NCBI GenBank assembly: GCA_008694505.1
Contig: VZDJ01000219.1
Coordinates: 3,088,591-3,152,590 of the forward strand
Reading direction: 5' to 3'
From: Cyanoderma ruficeps
Taxonomy: Eukaryota > Chordata > Aves > Passeriformes > Timaliidae
Length of the DNA stretch: 64,000 nucleotides
Below, in pieces: positions 36,601-48,980 of the stretch; the stretch's first letter is position 1, and each line of letters begins with the position of its first letter. Under the pieces are notes generated by a model, which did not search any database, was not told the DNA's origin, and saw only the letters and a program-made list of their open reading frames with translations. The position numbers and the translations under genes were made by a program.

Positions 36601-39600
36601 TTCTGCAGAATGGAGAAGGAGAGCAAAAACTCTTGTGCAGCAATTCTGCTCTGGCTTTCTCCTCAAACTTAAACTTTTTATTCCAATACTACACCACAAC
36701 AGTAACTGACAAAAGATTGTGGATTACTCCAATGTGCTATAAATAAAATCCATGGGAAAACCAGACAATTTGCCATGTAAAACCTGAGTATTTCTTCATA
36801 GGTGGAAAGAGAGTTAAAACAAAGCACAGCATTTGCTGATTGCTCTCTGAAGAGGAACCTTTCTCCAAACTACGAGGCTGCATGGCTTTAAATTCCTGGG
36901 TCACCAGCAGAAAGGAGATTCAATCAGGTTTTCTATATGTCACCATGCTTCTTTTAATCTTCATAAAATTTAGTCTTCATAAGTTACCTGTGCTTTTCCA
37001 CAGGCATCTTTGACACGCACAGTGTGGATGTTGCCAGGGTGTCACCGTACCAGCGCTTTTTACTCACTCATTCTCATATTTTAAAACATCAGTAGCTTTA
37101 AAAAAGGACACACATGGGCACTGATCGGACAGGCTCGGCTCTACAGTCCTCTCTTGTATGCTGGTTTAATTCCTGCCCTGCAAATCCCAGATTTGAATGA
37201 CTGAGAATTTCTCTTGCTGAACATGGGTTTAGCCTCAGGCCATCCCAGTTCTGAGCAGTGCAGTCACAAGGACAATGACATCTAGGAGAGAACCTGTCCT
37301 GTGATGTTAACACCAGCCCAACCAGCAGCTGGCATTCAGTTAATTGGTACATTAACCACTACACCCTTCAGTGACTAGAATTTTCTAGCATATGAAAGAA
37401 GTGGTATTAATATAATTTTCTTTTCAATATTCTAATGAATCACATTTTAACCACAGCTCCAGCCAGAAGCATTTCATAGTGAAATGACAGCCTTATCAGT
37501 AGCACACCGTGAATCCTCACTATAGCAACACTAGACAAAAAAAAAGTCCATTTGATTTCCTGGATGGAAGTGATTGACATGTACCTTTTGTTTTAAGAAG
37601 CACTTACCTATGGCAGTTTTCATCCTATCTCATTGCAGATTTACATGTCAAGCCAAATGATCTGCAGGAAGAGAAGAGCAAAATTATGCACAGGCATAAT
37701 ATCAGGAAGAAAAACCCAATAGTGTGCTGTTTTATAAAAAGTAAAGCAGATAATACAGAAAACTGCCAGGGATCACCTCGAGGTTTGATAAATCATCTGG
37801 TACAGTCCCCACATGTGAGATCTGAGCTAAATGCCCTGCTTTAAATGGGTGAAATCTTATAGAGCTCAACATTAACAATGAGTCTAAAATCTTATTTTTG
37901 CATCTAGATTTTTAAAAAGATTTGAGGAATCTTAGAGAAGTATCCAGGAATTATGTTCTATGTCCTATCAGTATCATGCTGTATAGAGCACATAAAAGAA
38001 TAACTTTCTATTCAAACTCTACGACTTTCATTACAGAACATGAGAAGCAGACCTCCCACCAAACATTCCCCAACTGCAGCTCCCCTGGCACATTTCCTTT
38101 TGAAAACAGAAAACACCCCTTTCCGCTATTAAATACTAGATTTGCAGCCTCTAGGTTACCCTTCAATTTCCAAATATTTGGAAATATACACGTAGAGACA
38201 TTTAAATGGAGAACCGCAGCTCACAGCTGTCTGCTGGCTGGGCCAACATCTACACTCCTTTCTGAGAACTCTTATCTGTACCTATCATAGCTATCATAGA
38301 CAAGCACCTCACTTGCACTAAATTCTGTAATTTAAAACATGACCACATCCACCATTCCTTTTCTTCAAAACAGTTCTCAGAGAAATGTTCAGGAAAACAT
38401 TCAGAGTATTTAACTTAGTACATAATATGTATAGTTCAAAATAATGAGTTAGTTTTAATGTGATTGATCAGTTTTGATCTTTTAACAGTCACAAAGCAAA
38501 AAAAAAACCTGTGGATGTAGTGTCTATATAGTAGTGATTAAAGTTGGTAAGATGGAAACAAGTGTAAAAGCACTAATATACAGCACAAGTTCAATAAATA
38601 TTAAATAGATATAAAAAATGGTGGTCTTAAGAATGAAAGTATTAGACAGAATGGGCTTAAGTATCTGTCAAGTTGTTATGAAAAATGAAGATTTTTATCA
38701 AATGTCTTGTTGCCAAAGCCCAAGATGCACACTGCATATCAACCACTGGGGGAATCGTTCTTATGAACCTTGAACCTTCGGGTAAGGTGGGGCTGGGTGT
38801 CAGTTCATCCTTTTACAGTCTCAAACTGTGCAGCGTGGTTCCCTGCCATGGCCACAAGAAGCCATGACTGGGGCTGGACTGAAGCCTGCTCCTGGTTTTA
38901 CTATCAAGGAACTCAGGGCAGTGAATTCACTGAAGGCAAACTAGAGATACTCCTGATGGGTGTGGATTTATTTATGCCTTTCTCAATTACATGAAGGCAT
39001 TAAACATTGCTTTTCCTGAGGCTTCTTGTCAGAGAATATTTTGTGAAACCCCTCTCAGTTTTTCTTGAGTAACCCTTGTCTTCTGAAGACATGCCTTTCA
39101 GAATTACCAACTGATGTACAAGTTACTCACAGAATGTTTATTAAAAACTTGCCTTTGTCCCTCTCAGTATGTCTCACAGCTCCATCAGTAATTTGAGCAC
39201 AGTCTTTCCAAAAAAATTATTTTCTACCCATTTTCAGCATTTTTTAAAAAGTCTTAGTAGCCTCCTTTGAGAAAAGAAACATAAATGATTTTATTTTTAT
39301 TCTTGCTTGCTGAAATTAAGAGCCTTTTCATAAAGATAAAAGGGCCTTTTGAAAGGTCTAGTTCTCCACATAAAACCTCTAAATATGCTTGTTCATTAGG
39401 TACTTGAATAGCTTCCACGAACTCCATGGGACAGCAGATATATTTAAAGTCAATTTTTAAAAACGTATGAGTCATTCAGTGAAAACGACCAACATCAAAT
39501 GAGAACTGTGATAAAGGTCTCTGTTTTCCACCATGGTCTGAGATTTCCATTGCTATGTTGGGTTAAAGAAAATTTGGGGTTTTTTTAATAGGAGTTGAAG

Positions 39601-40479
39601 AAGTATGCTTCAAAGAATCTGCTTTAGCTTCTACAGCAAATTCTGATGTCATTTGTAAGCAAAGCACTCGGAATTAAATATGATCTATTAAGGTAATAGC
39701 AGAATTCAGAGTGGGTTATTTTAATTAGCCCTGATATCCTGAACATTAGTCTTTAAGAAGGCAACCACTTGTGCAGATCTCAATTGATCTGTTTAGGTTT
39801 GAGTTGAAGCATTTGGCCAAAGAGTCTGCAGCAGCAGGATCTGCAAAGGCTGAAGAATTAACCTAAAAGAAGATTTTAAAAGAATGAATTCATCATGAAC
39901 ATGTCTCCCTGCTGCAAGGTGGAGGACTGCCAATAATTAGAGACAAAAGATGGGAGTCTGTGACTTTAAAACAGAGACCAAATATGGTTATTGTTAAATA
40001 AATCAAAGGAATGAGGTGATTTAATGGCTTTTTAATGATCCTAATGTTTTCGATTTTAATGAGTCCTTTTACATCAACTTCAATCATTTTATGAGACTGA
40101 AAAAATGTCTGCATTAGTTTGGTTTTCTGTTCAGACCCCCACAAGCCATTATGCAGGGGAGGCTAACATGAGTCAGCTTTCATAAGAGGAAGCCCAGGCA
40201 AAAACTGCTAACTTTATCTGGGGAACTTGTACATTAGCTACCAATATAGTTTGTTGTTTTGGGCTTTTTTCAAATCAATTTTACTGCAATGCAAGAATTC
40301 ACTGCTGTACACTCATTACTACTGTGAAATTGAATTAAATCTTTTCAGCATTATGTACTTTCCATGTAAGCTACTTTAAGTATCAAAACCGAATAGGAGT
40401 TGTTGCATCTCTTAGAATTCACACTTAAAGTCATTTCAAGTGAGACAAGAATCTTTCAGAGTAAACCATCCCCAGCAGT
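36601..40479. other. Non-coding unique DNA, no gene
   Basis: The largest open frame is 122 codons (37922-38290), without a domain or flanking splice signals that stand out. A 13-nt palindrome AAAAGGGCCTTTT occurs near 39337. No transposable element is recognised. Confidence 0.65.
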
Positions 40480-40790
40480 TCAGGATCTCTCTCTTCTCTG
40501 CAGCCCCAGGAGTTGGCTCAGAGCCTGGTTTCCCCTCCAGGGAGGTGCTGCTCTGGCAGAGAGTGGAGTGCAGCCTCCGAGCTGGGGATGCACAGGGACA
40601 GAAAGCAGGGAAGGAACAGGAGCCAACCCAAGCTGTCCAAGCAGTTTATTTACCATGTGCTCACACAGAGGATTTAGTGGTGGCAGCTGAAGGCACAAGT
40701 GCCCTCCCCTCAGCCACCCCACAGCAGCTGAGCCCATGCTCTTCCTGCTGCCCATCCCAAAGGGTGGCCCTCCATGGCTCAGCAGGAGAT
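40480..40790. other. G+C-richer island of unknown origin
   Basis: About 300 bp are clearly richer in G+C than the surroundings but contain very few CpG, so this is not a CpG-island promoter. Open frames of 126 codons (plus, 40440-40820), 96 codons (plus) and 91 codons (minus) all cover the same bases. That is what elevated G+C content gives by chance, because stops become rare. It may be a decayed transposable element; no family is recognised. Confidence 0.5.
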
Positions 40791-43199
40791 TATTGTTGTG
40801 AAATATTTTACAATTCTTAATTATATTAATTTTCCATTATTTCCTTTCTTTTCCCTGAGGCAAAAGAAATTTCAACCCAGAGAAACTTAATTTCTGGTCT
40901 TCGATAGAGGAAACTCACAGTTATAGTTGAGTCAAACCAGTAACAAATTAAACTTTTTCTTCCAAAAGATCTGTTCTGAATTTCTCATGTATTGAATCCT
41001 CACTTCAGGCAAGTGTATGCTTCAGTTAGGGCAACAGCAAAACATTAAAATATTATTTGGCTTCCAATTGAAATGCTACAGATATAATTGTCCACTATTA
41101 TTACTTCTAGTGGTTGTGCTGGTTGACTTGGACTTTCTTCACTAGACATATAATAAATTTCAGACCTAAACCAAGTTTAAATCACAGTGGTAAAGAGCAA
41201 GGATGCAGTGGGCAAAAAAAGAACTAAATCACTGTATATTGTGAGGTATTTCCAGATCTCAGAGTAAAACCATTATAAAGTTACATTGCCTGGAGTATCT
41301 TCTTTCTATGAAAACAAAGAAGAGAGAGAGTGGACACCAGAAGAGCTGTCCTAAGCCCCTGCCTGTGGTTACCTGTCAAACAGAGCAGGAAGTGAATTTC
41401 TATAATTCCAAAACAAATTTGAGGACACAAATATTAGGCTCATGGCTTATCTTTTGGTTGACTTCTGGGTTTGGAGCTTTTAATATTTATGACTTCAAAC
41501 TTCTCTAGCCATGCTGGCACAGATCTCAAGTGTTCTCTTACTTAAGCCAAGGCCTTTGGTTACACGACCTCAAGAATTGTGAATTGCACAATAAAATAAT
41601 GAATGAGACCTTTTGTGGGTTTTGTTATTGTTAGTAGCAGCAGTACTCTGTCACTCCAGGGATGCTCTTCTGTTAAGGAAATACTTGAGAAATTCTTGTC
41701 TAATACCTTGTCATGGAGTTTCATTCACTATGAATCATTCTCCTTATACGAGCACATGATATTTTTCAAAATCCAGAAAAGAGCTTAGGTTGCTTCTACC
41801 TCGTATTCACTTACCAAAGCACTGTCAACATCAGTCAAAATGTTAACTAATGAAGAAAATTCTGGCCAAATGCCTCGATAAATGAAGCTGTGATGAAGAA
41901 ACTGGTTCACGTGGAAGGAAGAAGGGCCATTAAACACAGACCTGAGAAATGAATGCAGTCACTGGCAACTCTGCAAGGGAGTTTCTCTAAGGTACTGAAA
42001 AGGTGCAGGCTTGGTTTAGCTCCAGTTTCCAAATGCATCGTCATCTTTCTTACAAGTTCATGAAATCTCAAATCATCTTTCTTCTCGAAACTATTTTCTA
42101 CCAAGACAAATAATGGCAGGCAAAAAGGAAAACCTGCAGGTGAGTGGTACTTTGATTTAATGTATAATTACACAGGTCTGCTATCTACATGTGCCCAAAG
42201 TAGGCATCGGCCATAAAATGACAGCATCAAATGTAAAGAGTCAGGTAATGATCTCATTGAACTGCTGAACCCAATTCAGTCATGTACCCAGACACATTAG
42301 CACTTTTCCTACAGTGGTTTCTTCTCTATTTGCATGTCATTACACTGTTTAGTTCCATATTCTGTTTCAACATTTATTACTCAGAAAATTTCTTTAACCC
42401 AAACCACTTGGTTAAGTGCCATAAATGGAACTATTTTCCAGATACATACTGCAGGATCTACACCAGAAAAAAATCCGTAATCGTGTAATTCCAAGAGATT
42501 TAACCCACCAAATTAGTTTTGAAACAGTCTCACTTAGGAGTCCAAAATTTGCATTCTGTATTTCCTACCATTGACTTAAAATATGTTGTTCTGCAAGAAA
42601 TCCTGGCTATAAACTCCTTCAAATGAAGTATTCCTGAAAAGGAATGCCAAATGGATACCAAACCAAATGGCATTTTATTTCATTATTCATTTGTACCCAG
42701 CATTGACACAGCAAGCACAGGAGTGCTCGAAAGGAGGTGTGCACATGTGCTCAGCAGGCATGGAAATGGGCTTGCCATCCCAGATGGGAGGATGCGGGGT
42801 TCCTTTGATGCACTCTTACAGATGGGCTCTGAATAGCTTTAAGTGTCTAAATATCTGTGAATAAGTAAAAGGAAAACAGTTAAATGCCACCAGAATGTTG
42901 TCACAAGGACACTGTGTGTTCAGCTCTAGTTTCCCACCCCAGGAGAGAAACCAGGCAGTGACAGGTACAGCAGATTTCCCAGTACCCCATTTCAGCACCA
43001 GGCCATTGCAATACCATTGACCGCATCCCTGCACACAGAAAGATAAAACAAGTCCTTAAAATTATTTTACTAATGGGCCAGCATCTCAAAAATCTGTGAA
43101 ATACAATCACCTCATCAATCATTCACAATCATTATTTTTTATATCTTCTATAAAAGGAAATGAAAGAGTAGATTACCAAACTCTCTATCCATCCCTCCC
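40791..43199. other. Non-coding unique DNA, no gene
   Basis: Short overlapping frames only, 73 codons or fewer. No repeats or RNA genes are recognised. Confidence 0.6.
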
Positions 43200-43520
43200 C
43201 AATTCTGCCTAGTGCAGCATTAACAGGCCCTGACAAATGGCACACCAGCAACTCCTGAGCCAGTGACACAAGTACAGTGATAAGCCACATAAAATATTCA
43301 TAACTGGAACTTTAGATGCAGGCAGATGCCCAACAAGAGCATACAAGCTTTGTCAGGAATCACTGAGAGATTGAAAGCATACTTAAAGGATTTATTAAAG
43401 CAATCAGAAGCAGCCTCTATTCAGTCACCATGATTGCAAGGAGTTTATGGCCATGTATTTAATCTCCCTGCTCTGTAACAGATAAGTTATGCTTTCTTGT
43501 GATTTGTGCACAAAGAGTTT
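43200..43520. promoter_or_regulatory. Candidate conserved non-coding segment
   Basis: An evenly mixed, low-repeat sequence with words such as GATTTATTAAAG, CAATCAG and a CCATGATTGCAA block near 43427-43440. The impression of constraint comes from the lack of homopolymers and the motif texture. This is weak evidence, and no alignment was possible. Confidence 0.18.
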
Positions 43521-46500
43521 TTTCACTCTTTTCTAGCACTATAGAGATCAGAAGTACCATTTCTGCCTTGCTAAGTGAAGCATTAATAGGAATGGCAGCA
43601 GCAAGATGGAACATGTAATAAACATGAAGGTTTAACATTATAAAGATTTATATTATACAGAATATAGTCCTAGATTATGAGATAACATTATTACCTTTTG
43701 TTATAGGAAAAGATCATTTGATGACAGGGGTTTCTTTTTTCCAGCATTATATTCAGGGACACCAGAGTTCAACAACAAAAAAACTGTGTGAATGTACCAA
43801 TGTTAAACAGTAGTCTTAATAGCAATTAATCAAGCAGAACACCAGAAGCTGCTAACACAAATCAGTTCACCTCTTACAGACAAGTGCATTAAAACCAGGG
43901 TTTTTAGTTTGTAAAAAAAGAAAAAGCTTGTTATTAAGGTCAGCTAGCAGGCAAACTTACTGAAGGAGAGAAAAAGCAATTGCTAATTGAAACAAAATAA
44001 TACAAGCAGGCAACTGTACCAAAACTTGGGTGTATACATCTACAGAGAGTTTACACTTCTGTATATAAACCCTTGCATTATCTCTACAAGATGGCTGCTA
44101 TATTTTTATTTGACAATGCCCATTATAGGCACTGGAGAGATAAACTTGTTAACATAACCAAAAAAATGGAAGAATACACTTTTTTTCTCTCATTTTGGCT
44201 TACTGCCTACAGCTCCTTGTAGTTTGCATCGACCTTTCCTTAAGGAAGCCTTAGAAACATCAGCTGTGCTCTGGAGCCGTTCAAAATATTTCACATGCAG
44301 AACAGACCTGACAGACCTCGGCTTCCCCGCTGAGTCTGCAAGAACTATTGAAAAACTCTTCCTTATTTTGGATCATTTTTCTCTTCAACGAAATCAGCGT
44401 TCACATAAGCAGCTCTAAAGAGTTTCCTGAGAGAGCACAAAAAAAATCACTGCTTCATCATAGAGATGCATGGAATAGATATACGGAATGCAGGGTTTGT
44501 TACAAGAACTAGACTGTTATCATCTCATGTTTTGTTTTTTCTTAATCTGGCAGAGCCCCTGTTTCCCATTGCCAGTGGGTGTCATTAACAAAAATTTCCT
44601 CCTTTTTTATCTAGAAATGTGCACGTGACTCTTGCACACTTAACATAAAAGAAGGGTCCACCTCAGCCGTGGAAGGACTCTTCAGTAGATACTCAAAAAT
44701 GCTGATTTTTTATCCACTGTTTTTGCCCAGAACAAAGGCACAAAAAACAAATTTAAATGCTTAGACATAGTCTGGGGACTTTTCCTTCATCTCACACTCT
44801 TCATCCCAATTTAATTTTAATCTAATCAGATCACATGCATTGCCCACAGTGAAGTTAACTTTTGTCTTCCACTCTTTGTTATAACTCAAAGGAAGAAAGG
44901 TCTGGTGGCCTGATCCAAGGAGGGTGTCACACACTTGCTGAATTGGGCACTTATCCAAAATCACTTCTTACACAGAAACTATGAAGATTTTACATTAGGT
45001 GTAAACAAACACTTCCATATAGAGTAATTCCAAATATTTTATTACAAATACTCTATACTAACTGTAAGTGCAGTAACAAGACTGACATTTCCCCAGGTAT
45101 TTAACATCAGAAGAAGATCAAAGCAATTCTTCTAAACATTTAAAAAACATAATGATTACCTTTGTTCTACTGCACTTACATTCATGCTTCTTTATTCACA
45201 CTAAAACACAGACTGCTGAAATATTTTGCAACATAGCATTTTCTTCCCTGACAAACCATGAGAAATAAGAGCTCTCTCTTCTGCTGACTTTAGTGTGTTC
45301 AGTACATGTTATGCACACGGGTGACAAATGCAGAATCATTTCCTAGTCAAAACCAAAACTGTCTCTCTCCTACCCACTTCTCTTCTGGAACAGAAAAGTC
45401 TTATAGAAATTCCATGATCTTAGCAATCAAGACAGAATTTACTTTACATTCTGCTCCAAGAGAAACAGAATGCACAGTTCACCAAGAGAAAATGAAGACA
45501 TGAAATGGTGGTTTGGGAAAGCTCATGAATCTGTTATTGCTATGCCAATATCCCTGGGTTCTAATCATGCAGTGCAGATCTGTTGTTTTAGTTTGCCTGG
45601 AACTTAAAACCCATAGTTTTGTTCTAAACTTTCAAACTGAATAAAACAAATGCAAAGAGCAAGTCAGACACAGTCCAAGAATTTCACAGCTTCCTCCAAG
45701 TAAAAATTAATCACAATTTGCAAAATTTGTTGTGTATGAAAACATATGTAGCTGCTTTTCAGAGTTCTTGCATGAAAAAAAATCCACTTTCACCTACATA
45801 TCTTTTAACAACAGATATACAGGTGAAACCCCAGTCACTTTTAGGCAATGCCTAATGAATCCATAGCTGTCCATCAAACTTAGAAACTTTGTAATGAAGT
45901 TGTAGGAGTTAAACTGTCTTAGAGAATATTTTACAGGTTCAGAAAAACCTCAAGCTCTTTTATGTTTTAACTGTAGCCCACATTAAAAGGTTTTATTTCA
46001 AATCAGAACTCCATATCTAACAGAGAAATTGTTATATGAAGACAAATTTTCATGTTAAATGAATAATAAATTATAGGTTATGTGTCTCTTTGATTTTAGA
46101 GGATGCATAATTTACAACAATAAATAATTAACATATCAAACGATTCTAATTTAACTGATGCCTTCAGCACCAGCACAGCCGAAGTACAAAACATTCTGTT
46201 TGGTGCTTATAATCCATATTTGTGGTGGAGATGAGTAGCTATATACAAGTAGTTATTATGTTTTCCAATACATAATGTTTGCTTATCACTTAAAAGTATT
46301 AATAAATATCAGAAAGTTCAATTTCTGACATATGATCTGTAAGCATTCTGCATCAGAGGGAAAAAAGCAAGCATAATGAGCAGTGTGTTGTTACAAACAT
46401 CATTTCAGCCAGAAATATTTAATGCAAGCTTTATTTTTAAGTGGTGTTAAGCTTTTCATTGGGTGCCTTTAAAGGCAGCTTACAGATGTAGCAAAAAAAT

Positions 46501-46779
46501 CATTGTCATAGAAAATGGCTCATCTCTAGATAAAATAAAAACAGTGCTATTTCTCTTTGGAAAAATAGGTGTTAAATTTATTTTTGGTACTTGTGTTCTG
46601 TAATTAGGATAAGGTCTATGCCTTCACCAAAATTCTTTGTAACAGACAAGACCAAGAATGACCTAAAAGCAAGTTTTTTTCTCACTATTCCATAACTGAA
46701 CAGGTAATTCAAGCAACATTCAGGCAAGTAATTACAGTTACTCAAGTAATGCTGCTCCAAAATGGGTGATGCAGACATT
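43521..46779. other. Non-coding unique DNA, no gene
   Basis: A+T-rich throughout, with open frames of 67 codons or fewer. No recognised elements. Confidence 0.65.
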
Positions 46780-47450
46780 TCTGGAGAGGAAGCCTGGCTG
46801 GAGCAGAGCTGCTGAAATAAACGTCTGCAAAACCCACACCTCAGAGCTTACCAAGGAATGCCAGGACAGCCCTGCCTGGAAAACACCACAGGGGCTACAG
46901 AGCAGCTCTATTCCACATCACCCCTGGAACAACGTGGACTGAGGAAACACCTGGGCCTTCCAGAACAGCTCCCCCCTTGCCAGAGAGAGCATCCATGGCT
47001 TCACTTCCAGCACACACAGGGCCAGGTTTTGTCCTGGAACACCTCGGTCAGGTCGTCATCCTGCAGCTGGGGACAGTTGTGACTGCAGCCAGGGGTTGGA
47101 GAGAGGGTCATTTCCAGCTGAGCCTATTGCCAGCTTTATGACCAAACCCAACAATAAACCAGCTACTCATAGATTTGTGTGGAATGGAACTGTCATGGTT
47201 TGCTCCCTTTGAGGGGGCAGGGCACATCTCCCTCAGCTGGGGTCCCTCCTGGGGGAAGGTTGTGCCATCACCCCTCCCCATCCCCCATCTGCTCCTGCTG
47301 GCAGGGATTCAGACACCCACAGCTCTGCCCCACTCCTCACCTGCTCTCCAAACCCTGCTGTTTAAAGAGGACTCTTGCCCAGCAGTGTGAGCTGAGCATG
47401 AGATGGAGCCTGCAGCCCAGAGCTGTGTGACCTCTCACTGCAGACTCCCA
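46780..47450. other. G+C-richer block, possible decayed LTR or other repeat
   Basis: About 670 bp stand out from the A+T-rich surroundings. Two AATAAA words (46816-46821 and 47153-47158) sit in otherwise G+C-rich context, and a TGTCATGGTTTGC word at about 47191 recalls the start of some avian LTRs. I found no target duplication or primer-binding site. The overlapping plus-strand frames (71-83 codons) show no domain. It could equally be unique G+C-rich DNA. Confidence 0.35.
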
Positions 47451-48829
47451 CTCCAATATCCACCAAGAGCAAAGTCACCTACATTCTGCACCGTGTACAG
47501 AGGAAGGTGTGACTGAATAGAGTCCTGCATTTCTCTAAGTGGTTGATGTTGAATATCAGCCTCTGTGAGGTCACAGGAAAGGTAAAAATTGTGCAAAAGA
47601 TTGGAAAGAAAAATCTACAGTAGTATATGTATATACAGGCACAATGTGTAAAAAAGTATTTGCACTGGAATTCAGAAAGCTGTCTAATAAAAGAATTTGA
47701 TTCTTTTTCTTCAAGTGCTGTGGTTGGAATAAAAAGTGGTGTTCAGCTGCAAATGGCAGTCAAGAGCCTGAGTCTGGGCTGAGAAAAGAGAAATCAAACC
47801 AGTGTGCAATTATAAAAAACAGATATAATTTTCACGCCCAGAAAAATACATTAAAAATTTATGTTGATGTCAATGGAACAAAGATTTCATCAAAAGTGTT
47901 TGCATGGAGGCATCCTTAATTACAGCCATGATAAGGAAAGTATCTCTGCAGTCCAGCTGTAATCACATGAAGCCTTATGATACATAGATTTAAGAAGGAA
48001 AGTTAAAAGGCTGTGGTCTAACAAAAATTAGTAGCTATTTATTTTCTAACACACAAGGTTGATCAGTAGCATGAAGATCACCAGAGAACAGTGTTAAAAT
48101 GTCTCAGATTGGCTCCAGAATTATAACTTGTTTTCTCCTTTAAGCACACATTACTCCTGACTTTACCACATATGTATAAAAGGGAAGTTAGCACCAGTAT
48201 AGCAGGGCAAACACTTAATGAGTCAACTCCTATGCAAATATTTCAATAAACCAAAAGGGACTTAAATCCCAGTGTGGCCATTTTTGCAGTTACCTACACC
48301 TGCATATTTGATTCCTATTTAAGAGTAAGGGGTCATTAAGCACTTTGTATCTGTATAACCACATGTATACACTAATTATGCATTTATTTTATCCCAGGTC
48401 TAATGACTGAGCGTGGCTGACAGGGTCAGGCAGCAACACAATTTGGCCTTGTAGTAGAAAGGCTTAATCAGGATATAAACTGCCCTCAGTAGTGCTGGGA
48501 AGTCTGAAAACAGGCTCTGTGTGTGCTGTCACAGCACTCGGGGCAAGCTGAGGAGCAGTGTGTGTGTCCATGGGCCACGCCACCGTGCAGACACACAACA
48601 CCACAGATCGTCCAATAACGTGTTCTTGGTTTGGGGTGGTGTAATGACCTGTGATTTGGTACAATTCCCTTTGGCTGAACGGAATGAGTTTACATGCCCA
48701 AGATCTCAGCAACAGAGTGAAGCTGCAGGGTTATTGCAGTGAGTTTCCCTCGCTGGAATGACAGCTCAGAGCACCCAGCTTGCCCTTTATCTTTGAAGAT
48801 TCTTATTTGTCTACCATTTCACAGCAAGC
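47451..48829. other. Non-coding unique DNA, no gene
   Basis: No gene or repeat is recognised. Opposing frames of 82 and 73 codons overlap at 48464-48742, which argues against either being real. Confidence 0.6.
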
Positions 48830-48980
48830 AGTTCTGATGAATAGTGCAATTAACCTTTCCATTATTAAAACAATTAATTGCAAAAATTAAAGACATGACA
48901 AGGGCTAAATACTAATGCATAAATTATCAGGTTCAGGAATTGTAATTATTAATCTATGTACACTAATTGTGAAATAAACA
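48830..48980. promoter_or_regulatory. Candidate homeodomain-motif cluster
   Basis: ATTA/TAAT cores are dense here. They include the palindrome CAATTAATTG at 48871-48880, CATTATTAAAA just upstream, and TAATTATTAAT near 48944-48954. A run of such cores between non-repetitive words is typical of homeobox-bound enhancers. Function is inference. Confidence 0.27.

Noticed and set aside
40480..40790. CpG-island promoter
   Set aside because: The block is G+C-rich but has very few CpG dinucleotides.
40440..40820. 126-codon open frame
   Set aside because: It lies in a G+C-richer island with equally open frames on the other strand; no domain.
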